64,000 nt of DNA from Myxococcales bacterium (lineage in GTDB: Bacteria; Myxococcota_A; Polyangia; Haliangiales; Haliangiaceae), in assembly GCA_016717005.1 (NCBI GenBank), contig JADJUF010000007.1, positions 633,631-697,630 of the forward strand, in the 5' to 3' direction. Numbering within the stretch: position 1 is the stretch's first letter; each line of letters begins with the position of its first letter. The notes under the pieces are model-generated. The model made no database searches. It had not been told where the DNA came from and worked only from the letters and a program-made list of their open reading frames with translations. Shown here one piece after another: positions 24,312 through 36,949 of the stretch. The position numbers and the translations under genes were made by a program.

Positions 24312-25535
24312 TCAATCCCCCAGCGCGCGGGCGCCGAGGCCGTCGAACACCACGGCGTCGGCCATCGCCAGGTCGGCGGCGCGCGGGCCGTGGACCGCCA
24401 GGCCGATCAGCGCCGGCGCGGCCGGGCTCTCGCCGTAGGTCGGGTCCACGGTCATCCAGCGCAAGCCGGTCCACGCGACCACCCACCGGTGGCGCACCAG
24501 GCGGTCGCCGTCGCGGCGCAGGCCGGTCACGACCCGGGTCGGGATGCCGGCGTCGTCGGCCCGGGCCACGAACTGCAGCGCGTGGGTGGTGCAGTCGCCG
24601 CGGGCCGCGGTGCGCGCGGCGCCGACGGTGGCCGCGGTCGCGCCGAGATCATCGATCACCGCCGCGGCGACCGTCGCGGTGAGCGCGGCGATCGTCCGCT
24701 CGCGATCGGGCCCGCGCGGGCCCGGCGGCAGGTCGCCGGGCGCGGCGGCGTCGAGCTCGACCCGCCAGCCGCCGGCCGCCGCCGCGCGGACGCGCTGGCC
24801 CGGCAGGTCGGGGATCGGCGCGCGCGCGTCCGGAAACCGGACCGCGGCCCCCGCCCCGTCGACCACCAGCGCGCTGCCGTCGACCACCTCGATCGGATCG
24901 AACCACGGCGCGCCTGCGCCGGGCGCGCGCCGGACCGCGGTGACCCCGTCGCCGCTCTCGATCCGCTCGGCCACGCCGTCGGGGCCGTAGGCGACCCGCG
25001 CGGTGACCGCCCCGCCGTCGATGCCCAGGGTCGCGCGCCAGGCGTCGGCGTCGGGCTCGAGCGTCAGCTCGGCCACGGCGAAGCCCCACCCGGCCAGGAG
25101 CACCGGCCCGTGGAAGCCGCCGGTGGTGGCCGCCCGCGCCAGCGCGTGCTCGAACGGCGTCGCCGGCGGCAGCTCGACCGCGGGCTCGCCGCGGACCTGC
25201 ACGTCCCAGCCGCGCGCGGTCGCCACCGCGACCCCGCTGGCGTCGCCCCGCGTCAAGGTCACCCGGACCGGGCGATCGTCGGCGCGGTCGATCGCGAGGG
25301 TCAGCTCGTCGGTGACGACCAGGTCGCCGCGCCGCACGACGATGCGCTCGCGCCGCCACAGCCGGGCGCCGTCGTCGCGCTGCACGGCCTCCCCGATCAG
25401 CGCGCCGTTCCAGCGCAGGTCGTACGCGGCCTCGGGCGCGCGCGCGGCGACCTCGAGGTCGTCGACCCACACCGACCGCGCGACCGGCGGGGCGCAGCCC
25501 GCGACCACGAGCGCGATGACGGACGATCGGCGCAT
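24312..25535 (-). CDS. Transglutaminase-like lipoprotein
   Basis: The protein has 407 residues and signal SSVIALVVAGC (lipobox VAGC). A beta-rich N-terminal half (~25-270) is followed by a transglutaminase-like cysteine-protease fold. The catalytic triad is clear: Cys315 (RGDCTTHA), His349 (VRHRWVVAW) and Asp364 (MTVDPTYG), with the usual family spacing. It is probably a periplasmic or surface enzyme acting on peptide bonds or Gln side chains; the true reaction is unknown for most bacterial members. The start at 25535 places the lipobox correctly. A TACGAT box lies 11 nt upstream. Confidence 0.85.
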   Translation of the reverse strand: MRRSSVIALVVAGCAPPVARSVWVDDLEVAARAPEAAYDLRWNGALIGEAVQRDDGARLWRRERIVVRRGDLVVTDELTLAIDRADDRPVRVTLTRGDASGVAVATARGWDVQVRGEPAVELPPATPFEHALARAATTGGFHGPVLLAGWGFAVAELTLEPDADAWRATLGIDGGAVTARVAYGPDGVAERIESGDGVTAVRRAPGAGAPWFDPIEVVDGSALVVDGAGAAVRFPDARAPIPDLPGQRVRAAAAGGWRVELDAAAPGDLPPGPRGPDRERTIAALTATVAAAVIDDLGATAATVGAARTAARGDCTTHALQFVARADDAGIPTRVVTGLRRDGDRLVRHRWVVAWTGLRWMTVDPTYGESPAAPALIGLAVHGPRAADLAMADAVVFDGLGARALGD

Positions 25536-25588
25536 GCGAAAAAATGATCGTAGGACGAGGTCGCCCGCGATCGCAAACCCGGCGCGCG

Positions 25589-26389
25589 TCACCGCCCGGC
25601 CGAGCGGCCGGTCCACGCCTCGTACTCGCCGATGCGCCGCGCCAGCGCGGCCAGATCCTCGCCGGCGCGGCTGCGCTCCTCGGCCGCGACCACCAGCAGG
25701 CCCATCGCCGCTTGCAGGAACCGGCCCCCGGGCAGCGCCAGGTTGGCGCCGCGCAAGGCGTAGTCGCGGACCTCGTCGATCCGGAAGCCGACCTGGCCGA
25801 TCTGGAGGAACGCGCCGTTGACCGCGACCGTGTCGGTGCCGACCGCGAGCGCCCGGTCGATCTCCTTCTTGGCGGCCCGGCCGCCGTCGCCGGCCAGCCC
25901 CGCCGACAGCCGACGCTTCGCGTCCTCGTAGACCTCGGGCCGCCCGATCGGCGCCGAGCGGGTGTACGGCGACAGCTGGTCGGCGATGCGCTTGGCGGCG
26001 TCGGGCCCGTCGGCCACGTGCAGCGCCACCTCGAGGTCGCCCAGCGCCAGCAGCAGATCGCGGTTGCGCGAGCGCCGGCGCGCCTCGGCCAGGCGCTCGA
26101 ACGCGAAGTAGCCCAGGCCGGCGACGACGAAGATCCCGCCCGGGACCAGCGACAGCGCGCCCAGCGTGGCGCCGACCGCGGCCGCGCCCGAGGTCACGGC
26201 GGCGCTGGTCGGCGACCGCCCGATCAGCTCGACCCGGTCGAGCAGGCGCGCGTCGAGGCGGATCGCCGGGTTGCCCTGGGGCGCGATGACGAGCTCGCAG
26301 CCAGCGACCCCGATGCCGCTGCGCGGCAACAGCGCGAGCGACGGCGAGATCGCCGCATCGGCGGCCGCGACCGCTGCCCCGGTGGACAT
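25589..26389 (-). CDS. Hypothetical membrane protein
   Basis: The protein has 266 residues with no recognised family. A hydrophobic glycine/alanine-rich hairpin lies at ~65-100 (SAAVTSGAAAVGATLGALSLVPGGIFVVAGLGYFAFERLAEARRRS style; positive residues follow, so that side is probably cytoplasmic). The rest is helical, with KRIADQLSPY, KKEIDRALAVG and a C-terminal helical region. Start ATG 26389 is supported by a TACACT box 7 nt upstream. It is divergent from the TlpA-like gene, with 78 bp between start codons. Confidence 0.6.
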   Translation of the reverse strand: MSTGAAVAAADAAISPSLALLPRSGIGVAGCELVIAPQGNPAIRLDARLLDRVELIGRSPTSAAVTSGAAAVGATLGALSLVPGGIFVVAGLGYFAFERLAEARRRSRNRDLLLALGDLEVALHVADGPDAAKRIADQLSPYTRSAPIGRPEVYEDAKRRLSAGLAGDGGRAAKKEIDRALAVGTDTVAVNGAFLQIGQVGFRIDEVRDYALRGANLALPGGRFLQAAMGLLVVAAEERSRAGEDLAALARRIGEYEAWTGRSAGR

Positions 26390-26396
26390 CTGGCCC

Positions 26397-26402
26397 AGTG
26401 TA
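26397..26402 (-). promoter_or_regulatory. -10 box (TACACT), leaderless-type, of the hypothetical membrane protein gene
   Basis: TACACT on the minus strand ends 7 nt before ATG 26389. There is no Shine-Dalgarno. Confidence 0.5.
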
Positions 26403-26455
26403 GCAGGCGCGCCGGACTCCGCCGTTCGGCCCGGTGGTTTTCGCGGCGCCTCTGC

Positions 26456-26461
26456 TACAGT
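26456..26461 (+). promoter_or_regulatory. -10 box (TACAGT), leaderless-type, of the TlpA-RR-CobW operon
   Basis: TACAGT ends 6 nt before ATG 26468. The start codon therefore falls where transcription is expected to begin. Confidence 0.5.
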
Positions 26462-26467
26462 CCGGGC

Positions 26468-27103
<636 letters not shown>

Positions 27104-27104
27104 C

Positions 27105-27469
27105 ATGGCCAAGATCCTGGTCGTCGACGACGAGCTCGATGTCGTGCGCATGGTGGTCCGGACGCTCGAGGCTCGGGGCCACAGCGTCGACGTCGCCCGC
27201 GACGGCGAGGCCGCGCTGGCGCTGATCGCCCTGTCGGCGCCCGACCTGCTCGTGGTCGACGCCAACCTGCCGCGCATCGACGGCGTCGAGGTGTGCCGGC
27301 GGCTGCGGGCCGACCCGGCGACGCGCGCCATGCCGATCGTCATGATGAGCGCGGCCTACGTCAGCCTGGCCGACGCGCTGACCGACGGCGGCGCCGACGA
27401 GCTGGTCATGAAGCCGTTCGTGCGCGAGACCCTGGTCAACAACGTCGAGCGGCTGCTCAAGCCGCGCCC

Positions 27470-27473
<4 letters not shown>
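27105..27473 (+). CDS. Single-domain response regulator (CheY-like receiver)
   Basis: The protein has 122 residues, one receiver domain and no output domain. The acidic pocket is Asp8/Asp9 (LVVDDE), the phospho-acceptor is Asp52 (LLVVDANLP) and the conserved Lys103 is present (VMKPF); Ser82 fills the Thr/Ser switch position. All residues for phosphorylation are there. It probably signals by protein contact, like CheY or Spo0F. The cognate histidine kinase is not in the window. It is embedded in an operon between a TlpA-like gene (1-bp gap) and a CobW gene (ATGA overlap). Confidence 0.92.
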
Positions 27474-28429
<956 letters not shown>

Positions 28430-28432
28430 CCC

Positions 28433-28453
28433 GGCCGGCGCGCGCGCCCGGCC
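28433..28453. terminator. Short GC hairpin between convergent genes
   Basis: GGCCGG (28433-28438) and CCGGCC (28448-28453) pair around a 9-nt GC loop in the 24-bp gap between the CobW gene and the convergent gene ending at 28454. This is a weak candidate for a bidirectional terminator. Confidence 0.3.
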
Positions 28454-31363
28454 TCACAGGCTGCCGGTGAGCAGGAACCAGGTGTCGGTCTGGCCCTTCG
28501 CGGCCAGGCCCCGGGCCACGCCCACCTCGAACGTCCCGGGCACGAAGTAGCCGACGATCGTGTCCAGGCGCAGCGCGGCGCCGACGGTGGGCTTGACCGC
28601 GTCGAGCGTGGGCTCGCCGTCGTAGGCGGCGCCGACGTCGACCAGCCCGGCCAGGTGGACGCGGCGCAGGTAGACCGGCAACGTCGACGCGCCGCGCTCG
28701 ATCGTCGCCAGCTGGTGGCGGTACTCGAGGTTGGCCAGGTGGAAGGTGTTGCCGGCGACCGCCCGCACCGGGTACCCGCGCAGGTAGCCGGTCGAGCCGG
28801 TCCGGGTCGAGTCGATCACCGCCTGCACGACGTCCTGCACCGGCACGCCGCCGAGGCCGTAGCCGCCGCCGCGCGACAGGTCGCTGACCCGGGTCGCGCC
28901 GGCCACCCGCACCGCCAGCGCCGGCGTGTCACCCCACGGCAGCTTGTAGTAGCCGCGCCAGAACCAGTTGACCGTCAGCGCCCGCTGGCTCGCGCCCAGC
29001 GCCGGATGATCGAGGCGCAGCCCCAAGGACAGCTCGTGGCCCTCGGTCGGCCCCAGGTTGTACAGGTAGCCGCGGCTGTTGCCGTAGCTGACCCGGGCGC
29101 CGAGCCCGGCGTTGACGAAGTCGGACCGCGGCACGCCCGGCAGCGTCTGGGTCGGATCAGCGATCGTCGACGGCGCGTCGGCGCGTCGGACCCAGTCGAC
29201 CGCGTAGTCGAACGACACCGCGAGCGCGCCGTCATCGGTGCGGCGGACCGGGACGCCGAACCCGACCGAGCCCGACAGGATCTCCTCGTCCCACGGCCGC
29301 GACCGCCCGTCGATGCGGATCGACGTGCGGTGGGCCAGCGTGCGGGACGCGGCCGCGCGCAGGCCGTAGCGCGCGCCGCCGTAGCCGTAGGCGCCGCCGA
29401 CGTTGACGTCGCCGCGCTCGAGCTCGACGGTCGTGACCAGCGTGTAGGCGTGGAGGCCGGCGACGTCGGCGCCCGAGGTCGCGGCGGTCGCGGCCTGGCC
29501 GAACGTGCCGAGCGTGAGCTGGGCGGTCCACGCGCGCGGCGCCAGGGTCTCGAGCGCGCGGTACGGGCGCGGCGCGCTCACCTCGGCCTCGTCGTCGGGC
29601 ACCACCGTCGGCGCCGGGCGATCGTCGACGTACGGCCGGGCCGGCGCCCACTGGCGCGGATCGAGCGCGAGCTCGTACAGATCCTGGCCCGAGCCGACGA
29701 AGTCGAGGTACGCGAGGCGCTGGCTGTCGGGCGACACCGCCATCTCGAACACGTGCCCGGTGAGGTTGGTGACCTGCCACAGCGCCCTGGTGGCCAGGTC
29801 GTGGGCGAAGACGTTGGCGACGCCGGTGCGGTCGCTGGTGAAGTACAGGTAGCGGCCGTCGGGCGACCACCGGGGGTTGTCGTCGAGCGCGCGATCGTCG
29901 GTGATCGGCTCGACCGCGCCGGTGCCGACGTCGACGACCAGCAGATCGCGGGCGCCGCCGGCGCGCCAGGCGATGAACGCCAGCCGCCGGCCGTCGGGCG
30001 ACCACGCCGGCATGAACACCTGGTCGTAGCGACCGGCGCCGGCCCAGATCCGGCGGCGCGCCTCGGGCTGGCGCCGCGACACGACCCACAGCTCGCTGGT
30101 GCTGCGCCCGTTCTTCGAGTACGCGACCAGGTCGCCGTCGGGCGACAGCGCCGGATCGCGCGCGCGCTCGGCCCGGGTCAGCAGCGTCGTGCGGCCGCTG
30201 GTCGGATCGTGCTGGACCAGGTCCTGGAACGCGTAGACGTCCCGGTAGAACTGGGTCTGCTCGAGGACGATCACGCCGTCGCTGTCGACGTCGAAGCCGC
30301 CCATGCGATCGAACGCCGCGACCGGGCGCGCGCTGCGGTGATCGCCGCCGGCCGGGATCGCCTTGATCTGCTCGCGGCTGAGGCCGTCGTTCTCGGTGAA
30401 CCACAGCTCGCGCCCGTCGGCGGTGTAGCGCGGGTTGCGCGCGAACTCGCCGACCACCGACAGCCGGCGCCCGGCCCGGGGCCGCCGCCGCTCGACCGCC
30501 TCGAGCTGCAGGGTCGCGTGATCGCGCAGCTGCCGGTGCCAGGCCGGGTACAGCTCGTCGAAGGTGTGGCCGATCGCCGCCACCAGCTGCCGGTTGGTGC
30601 CGAACGGCACGGTCGAGCTGCCGCTCGACCACGACATCCGCCGGGCGGCGTCGTCGCCGAACCGATCGAACACGTACTTGAGGAAGTGCGAGCCGTAGAG
30701 GTACGCCGCGTTGCCGCGCGGGAACTTCAGCGGCGAGTTGGTGAACTCGTCGAGCCGGAGATCGTCGCCGGCGAGCACCGGCACCCGCAGGTAGGCGTCG
30801 AACAGCGCGGCCCGCGTGCGCCCGGCCGACGAGCGCTTGCTCTCCTCGTAGGTCGCCAGGCCCTCGATGATCCAGCGCGGCATGACCTGGTTGGGCGCCC
30901 AGGTCTTGCCGAAGATGCCGTTGTAGTAGCGGGCCAGGCCGCCGATCGAGTCGAGGTGGAGGATGTGCGTGTACTCGTGGGCGAACAGCAGGTACAGCCA
31001 GTCGTCGTGATCGGCCAGGACCGAGCCCGAGTTGGGCGCGCTGGCGTACAGCGTCACGGCGTTGCGCGGCAGCACGTTGGCGAAGCCGTTGGCGCCGTCG
31101 TTGTCGTCGATCAGGACGATGTGGGTCTTCTCGGCCGGCGCGTGATCGAGCACGGGCGCCAGCACGCGGTGCGCGCGCTCGGCCAGGACCGCGATCCGCC
31201 GGCCGACGTCGGCGAGCGGCGCCGCGAAGTGGACGGCGAAGTGCTCGCTCTCGACCGTCTGCCACACGCGCTCGGGATCGCCGGCCGCCGCCGGGCGGGC
31301 CAGCGCGGCCACGACCGCCGCGACCGCCGCGACCGCCGCGACCGCGTGCGCACGCCGGAGCAT
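28454..31363 (-). CDS. Putative surface metalloprotease with TolB-like beta-propeller and C-terminal beta-barrel
   Basis: The protein has 969 residues. A signal peptide (AVAAVAAVAAVVAALARPAAAG) leads to a peptidase-MA-like zinc domain with HEYTH (His129, Glu130, His133) and a downstream Glu in IIEGLATYEE. A WD40/TolB-type propeller (~345-640) is marked by repeats such as PALSPDGDLVAYSKNG, PAWSPDGRRLAFI and PRWSPDGRYLYFTSDRTG. The C-terminal third (~690-969) is strand-rich with aromatic pairs, GYLYNLGPTEGHELSLGLRL and YLRGYPVRAVAGNTFHLANLE, matching Omp85/BamA-type barrels. Exposure of a protease at the cell surface is likely. ATG 31363 is preferred over 31372 because TACAAT lies 7 nt before it. 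Confidence 0.85.
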   Translation of the reverse strand: MLRRAHAVAAVAAVAAVVAALARPAAAGDPERVWQTVESEHFAVHFAAPLADVGRRIAVLAERAHRVLAPVLDHAPAEKTHIVLIDDNDGANGFANVLPRNAVTLYASAPNSGSVLADHDDWLYLLFAHEYTHILHLDSIGGLARYYNGIFGKTWAPNQVMPRWIIEGLATYEESKRSSAGRTRAALFDAYLRVPVLAGDDLRLDEFTNSPLKFPRGNAAYLYGSHFLKYVFDRFGDDAARRMSWSSGSSTVPFGTNRQLVAAIGHTFDELYPAWHRQLRDHATLQLEAVERRRPRAGRRLSVVGEFARNPRYTADGRELWFTENDGLSREQIKAIPAGGDHRSARPVAAFDRMGGFDVDSDGVIVLEQTQFYRDVYAFQDLVQHDPTSGRTTLLTRAERARDPALSPDGDLVAYSKNGRSTSELWVVSRRQPEARRRIWAGAGRYDQVFMPAWSPDGRRLAFIAWRAGGARDLLVVDVGTGAVEPITDDRALDDNPRWSPDGRYLYFTSDRTGVANVFAHDLATRALWQVTNLTGHVFEMAVSPDSQRLAYLDFVGSGQDLYELALDPRQWAPARPYVDDRPAPTVVPDDEAEVSAPRPYRALETLAPRAWTAQLTLGTFGQAATAATSGADVAGLHAYTLVTTVELERGDVNVGGAYGYGGARYGLRAAASRTLAHRTSIRIDGRSRPWDEEILSGSVGFGVPVRRTDDGALAVSFDYAVDWVRRADAPSTIADPTQTLPGVPRSDFVNAGLGARVSYGNSRGYLYNLGPTEGHELSLGLRLDHPALGASQRALTVNWFWRGYYKLPWGDTPALAVRVAGATRVSDLSRGGGYGLGGVPVQDVVQAVIDSTRTGSTGYLRGYPVRAVAGNTFHLANLEYRHQLATIERGASTLPVYLRRVHLAGLVDVGAAYDGEPTLDAVKPTVGAALRLDTIVGYFVPGTFEVGVARGLAAKGQTDTWFLLTGSL

Positions 31364-31370
31364 CGGCCGC

Positions 31371-31376
31371 ATTGTA
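31371..31376 (-). promoter_or_regulatory. -10 box (TACAAT), leaderless-type, of the protease/propeller/barrel gene
   Basis: TACAAT on the minus strand ends 7 nt before ATG 31363. One base separates it from the -10 of the divergent lipoprotein gene, so the two promoters cannot be occupied independently. Confidence 0.55.
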
Positions 31377-31377
31377 G

Positions 31378-31383
31378 TAGAGT
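31378..31383 (+). promoter_or_regulatory. -10 box (TAGAGT), leaderless-type, of the small lipoprotein gene
   Basis: TAGAGT ends 8 nt before ATG 31392 and abuts the opposing -10 at 31371-31376. Its -35 would lie inside the coding region of the divergent gene. Confidence 0.45.
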
Positions 31384-31391
31384 CCGTCACC

Positions 31392-31739
31392 ATGTGGATC
31401 CCCAAGGTCGCCCTCGCCGCTCTGCTCGCCGCCGCCGCCTGTGGCGGCAAGTCCCGCCCCCCGGCCGACAAGCCGACCGACGGCGCGCCGGCCGACAGCC
31501 CGGCCGCGCCGACCGCCCTCGACGTGAGCAAGCTCGGCACCAGCTGCGGCGCCGACGGCGCCTGTCCCGACGGCATGACCTGCGCGCGCTTCTACGGCAT
31601 CGCCGGCCCGTCCGGCCCCGAGTTCTCGAGCTGCGAGGTCGCCTGCGCCGGCGGCAAGGGCTGCCCCGCGGGCACCGACTGCGTGACGATCGCCGACGGC
31701 CCCGGCGCGGTCTGCCGCGCGCCCTCCGTCGCCGAGTAG
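31392..31739 (+). CDS. Small Cys-rich lipoprotein
   Basis: The protein has 115 residues, with signal VALAALLAAAAC (lipobox AAAC, Cys ~17) and a Pro/Ala/Asp linker. A compact domain has six Cys in CGADGACPDGMTC, CEVACAGGKGCPAGTDC and VCRAP, so three or more disulfides are likely. This pattern (CxxDGxCPDGMxC...CxxxCxxxxxCPxGxxC) recurs in Myxococcota surface lipoproteins of unknown role. It is divergent from the protease/propeller gene with 28 bp between start codons and opposing -10 boxes, so the pair may be regulated together. Confidence 0.75.
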   Translation: MWIPKVALAALLAAAACGGKSRPPADKPTDGAPADSPAAPTALDVSKLGTSCGADGACPDGMTCARFYGIAGPSGPEFSSCEVACAGGKGCPAGTDCVTIADGPGAVCRAPSVAE

Positions 31740-31740
31740 C

Positions 31741-31774
31741 CGCCGGCCGCGCCCCGCGTGGAGGGCGGCCGGCG
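31741..31774. terminator. Perfect 10-bp hairpin between convergent genes
   Basis: CGCCGGCCGC (31741-31750) pairs with GCGGCCGGCG (31765-31774) around a 14-nt loop in the gap between the lipoprotein gene and ptsI. It is a likely bidirectional terminator without a T tract. Confidence 0.55.
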
Positions 31775-31782
31775 CGCGTCGG

Positions 31783-33579
<1,797 letters not shown>

Positions 33580-33582
33580 CGC

Positions 33583-33864
33583 TCAGCGCTCCTCGCCGAA
33601 CTTGTCCTCGACCAGCTTGGCCAGCGCCGCGACCGCGTCGGGCGCCTGCGGCCCCTTGGCCCGGATCACGATCGTCGTCCCCTTCGACGCCACCAGCATG
33701 AGCACGCCCATGATGCTCTTGCCGTTGACCTCGTGCCCGTCCTTCTCGACGGTGACGTCGGACGGGAACTTGCCGGCGATCTGCACGAACTTGGTCGCGG
33801 CCCGGGCGTGGAGCCCGAGCTCGTTGGCGATCGTGATCGCTCGCTCAGCGTGGTCAATGGCCAT
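33583..33864 (-). CDS. ptsH: HPr phosphocarrier protein
   Basis: The protein has 93 residues. The EI-dependent phosphorylation site is His19 (ELGLHARAATKF). The HPr kinase target is Ser50 (NGKSIMGVLMLVASKGT), so both control sites are intact. ATG 33864 has a GAGGGG ribosome site and follows the rapZ stop by 1 bp. It is the substrate of the HPr kinase encoded two genes upstream and of EI encoded just downstream. Confidence 0.96.
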   Translation of the reverse strand: MAIDHAERAITIANELGLHARAATKFVQIAGKFPSDVTVEKDGHEVNGKSIMGVLMLVASKGTTIVIRAKGPQAPDAVAALAKLVEDKFGEER

Positions 33865-33865
33865 G

Positions 33866-34705
33866 TCATTCCCCTCGATCGACGTCACGGTGCCGGACCA
33901 GGATGTCCCAGTCGCCGCCGAGCCGCCGGCGCAGCTCCTCGACGATCGCGACCGACCGATGTCGGCCCCCCGTACACCCGACCGCCACGGTCACGTACAG
34001 CTTGCCCTCTTGCTGGAACTGCGGCAGCGAGAACCGCAGCAGGCTCTCGACCCGCTCGATCAGCTCCTCGCCCAGGGGCGAGGCGCACACGAACTTGGCG
34101 ACGTCGGGATCGCGCCCGTCGAGGTGGGTCAGGGTCGGCTCGAAGTACGGGTTGGGCAGGAACCGCACGTCGAAGACCAGGTTGAACTCGATCGGCACGC
34201 CGTGCTTCCACCCGAACGACACCATCGTCACCGCCAGCTTGCCGGTGCCGCCGTAGCGATCCTGGATGATCGCCTTGAACTGGTGGGTGTTGAGGTTCGA
34301 GGTGTCGACCACGGCCGCGCCGATCCGCAGCGTGGCCAGGAGCTCGCGGTCGCGGCGGATCCCGTCGGTGACCTGATCGCCCGACAGCGGGTGGCGTCGA
34401 CGGGTCTCGGAGAACCGCCGCACGAGCACGTCGTCCTTGGCGTCGAGGAACATCACCTCGAGCCGATGACCGGCGCTGCGCAGCTTGGCCAGCTCGGCCT
34501 GCCAGGCGTGCAGGTACCGGCGCTGGCGCGAGTCGATCGCCACGGCGAGCTTGTCGGCCTGGCCGTCGCGGGCCAGCGACTCGACCAGCTCGGTCATGAA
34601 CGTCACCGGCAGGTTGTCGACGCAGTAGTACTCGATGTCCTCGAGCGCGCGCAGCGCGGTCGACTTGCCCGCGCCCGACAGTCCGGTGACGACGACGATC
34701 TGCAT
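33866..34705 (-). CDS. rapZ: RapZ / YvcJ-family nucleotide-binding regulator
   Basis: The protein has 279 residues. The N-terminal P-loop is GLSGAGKS (8-15), followed by YYCVDNLP and VAIDSR; the C-terminal domain holds FGWKHGVP, FDVRFLPNPYFEP, RDPDV and the basic/aromatic GCTGGRHRSVAIVEEL. In enterobacteria RapZ is an RNase E adaptor for GlmZ/GlmY and senses glucosamine-6-phosphate. Outside that group its role is less clear, but linkage to PTS and HprK genes is widespread. It is spaced 3 bp from hprK and 1 bp from ptsH. Confidence 0.95.
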   Translation of the reverse strand: MQIVVVTGLSGAGKSTALRALEDIEYYCVDNLPVTFMTELVESLARDGQADKLAVAIDSRQRRYLHAWQAELAKLRSAGHRLEVMFLDAKDDVLVRRFSETRRRHPLSGDQVTDGIRRDRELLATLRIGAAVVDTSNLNTHQFKAIIQDRYGGTGKLAVTMVSFGWKHGVPIEFNLVFDVRFLPNPYFEPTLTHLDGRDPDVAKFVCASPLGEELIERVESLLRFSLPQFQQEGKLYVTVAVGCTGGRHRSVAIVEELRRRLGGDWDILVRHRDVDRGE

Positions 34706-34708
34706 CGC

Positions 34709-35673
<965 letters not shown>

Positions 35674-35674
<1 letters not shown>

Positions 35675-36135
35675 CAGTACTTGGCGTCTTCCTCGGCGAT
35701 CACCGCGAACATGCCGTCGGCGTCGGGCGCGTCGAGCAGCCGCTTGCGGAAGCCGTGATCCTTGAAGACGCGGCTGATGCGCGCGAGCGCCTTCAGGTGC
35801 GCCCCGGTCGACGACTCCGGCGCGACCAGCACGAAGAACAGGAAGGTCGGCTGCTTGTCCATCGCGTCGAAGTCGACGCCGTCCCGGATCCGGCCCAGGC
35901 ACGCCACGATCTCGGTGACGCTGCTGAGCTTGCCGTGGGGGATGGCGACGCCCTCGCCGATCGCGGTCGACGCCAGCTGCTCGCGATCGATCAGCACACG
36001 GGTCAGGCTCGCGCGATCGATGCGCGGGTGCTGGGCGGCGATGTGCGCGGCCAGCTCCTCGAGGATGGCGCGCTTGCCGACCCCGGCCAGGGCCGGCACG
36101 ATCATGTCGCGCCCGATCAGATCGACGATCTTCAT
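35674..36135 (-). CDS. ptsN: PTS IIA domain protein, nitrogen-regulatory type (PtsN/EIIA-Ntr-like)
   Basis: The protein has 153 residues and is a single fructose/mannitol-type IIA domain. Active His67 lies in GEGVAIPHGKL, with LGRIRDGVDFDAMD and FLFFVLVAPESSTGAHLKALARISRVF following. The absence of IIB/IIC domains and the position with hpf and hprK fit the regulatory IIA-Ntr class, which controls potassium, phosphate or stress outputs rather than sugar uptake. It overlaps hprK by TGATG and lies 176 bp after hpf. Confidence 0.92.
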
Positions 36136-36280
36136 GGCTCGGTGGCGCCCACCCTATCACGGGCGCGGGCCGCGCACAGGAACCGCGGCGGCCACCAATC
36201 GATCGCGCCACGGCGGCGGCCGGGGCCTCCGCCCGGGCCTCCGCCCCCCTCGCACACCCTCCGGCGCCGTCGCCACCGAT

Positions 36281-36301
36281 CGGCGGGCGCAAGGCCCGCC
36301 G
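36281..36301 (-). terminator. 8-bp hairpin between hpf and ptsN
   Basis: CGGCGGGC and GCCCGCCG pair around a GCAAG loop, 10 bp past the hpf stop. It may end or attenuate the hpf transcript before ptsN. No T tract. Confidence 0.4.
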
Positions 36302-36311
36302 CCCAACGAGC

Positions 36312-36893
36312 TCAGGCGCTGGCGGGGGTCTCGATCAGGCCGTACTTGCCGTCGTCGCGCCGGTAGACCACCGAGATCCGCCCCTCGGCCTCGGTCGACC
36401 GGAACACCAGCACCGTCTCGTGCGCCAGGTTCAGCTGGGCGATCGCGTCCGAGACCGTCATCGGGTTGGCGTGGAACGACTCGGTCCGCTCGACCGAGTA
36501 CGCCGGCGGCTCGGGCGGGTTGGTCGCCGGCTCCGCGTGGGCGAAGGCCTCCTCGACGATCGAGTGCGACCACGGCAGCGGCTCGACGTGGTGCGGGCGG
36601 ACCCGCTGCTCCTCGACCTTGCCCTTGTACCGGCGGACCTGGCGCTCGATCTTCGCGATGACCAGGTCGACCGAGGAGTACATGTTCTCGGTGGTCTCGT
36701 GGCCGGCGACGGTCAGCCCGTTGTGCAGCTGGAAGTTGACGTCGACGCGATGGTTGTGACGCTCCGTCGAGAACACGACGTGACAGCCGATCGGATCGGG
36801 CAGGTACTTGCGCACCCGATCCATGCGCTCACGCGCGTACGACTTGAGGGCCTCCGAGGGTTCCATGTGCCGGAACACGACCGAGAACTGCAT
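36312..36893 (-). CDS. hpf: Ribosome hibernation promoting factor, long form
   Basis: The protein has 193 residues. The N-terminal ribosome-binding domain (~1-100, MQFSVVFRHMEPSEALKSYA, VDVNFQLHNG) and C-terminal dimerisation domain (~135-190, NPMTVSDAIAQLNLAHETVLVFR, ISVVYRRDDGKYGLIE) are joined by a Pro/Glu linker. The long form pairs two 70S ribosomes into inactive 100S particles in starvation. GGAGG lies 4 nt before ATG 36893. It is the first gene of the regulatory PTS operon; rpoN, often found next to hpf, is ~12.5 kb away. Confidence 0.94.
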   Translation of the reverse strand: MQFSVVFRHMEPSEALKSYARERMDRVRKYLPDPIGCHVVFSTERHNHRVDVNFQLHNGLTVAGHETTENMYSSVDLVIAKIERQVRRYKGKVEEQRVRPHHVEPLPWSHSIVEEAFAHAEPATNPPEPPAYSVERTESFHANPMTVSDAIAQLNLAHETVLVFRSTEAEGRISVVYRRDDGKYGLIETPASA

Positions 36894-36921
36894 TTGACCT
36901 CCGTGCCTTGGTTCGATCACC

Positions 36922-36949
36922 AGTGTAACGCCGCGCGCGCGACGCGAAA
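36922..36949 (-). promoter_or_regulatory. Promoter of hpf (TTTCGC-N16-TACACT)
   Basis: On the minus strand TTTCGC, a 16-bp spacer and TACACT lie 28 nt before ATG 36893, leaving a short leader that contains the GGAGG ribosome site. The -35 is weak. Confidence 0.4.

Noticed and set aside
36136..36311. A strong internal promoter before ptsN (TAGGGT near 36150).
   Set aside because: The spacing to ATG 36135 is outside both the leaderless and the usual leadered pattern, and no -35 is visible.
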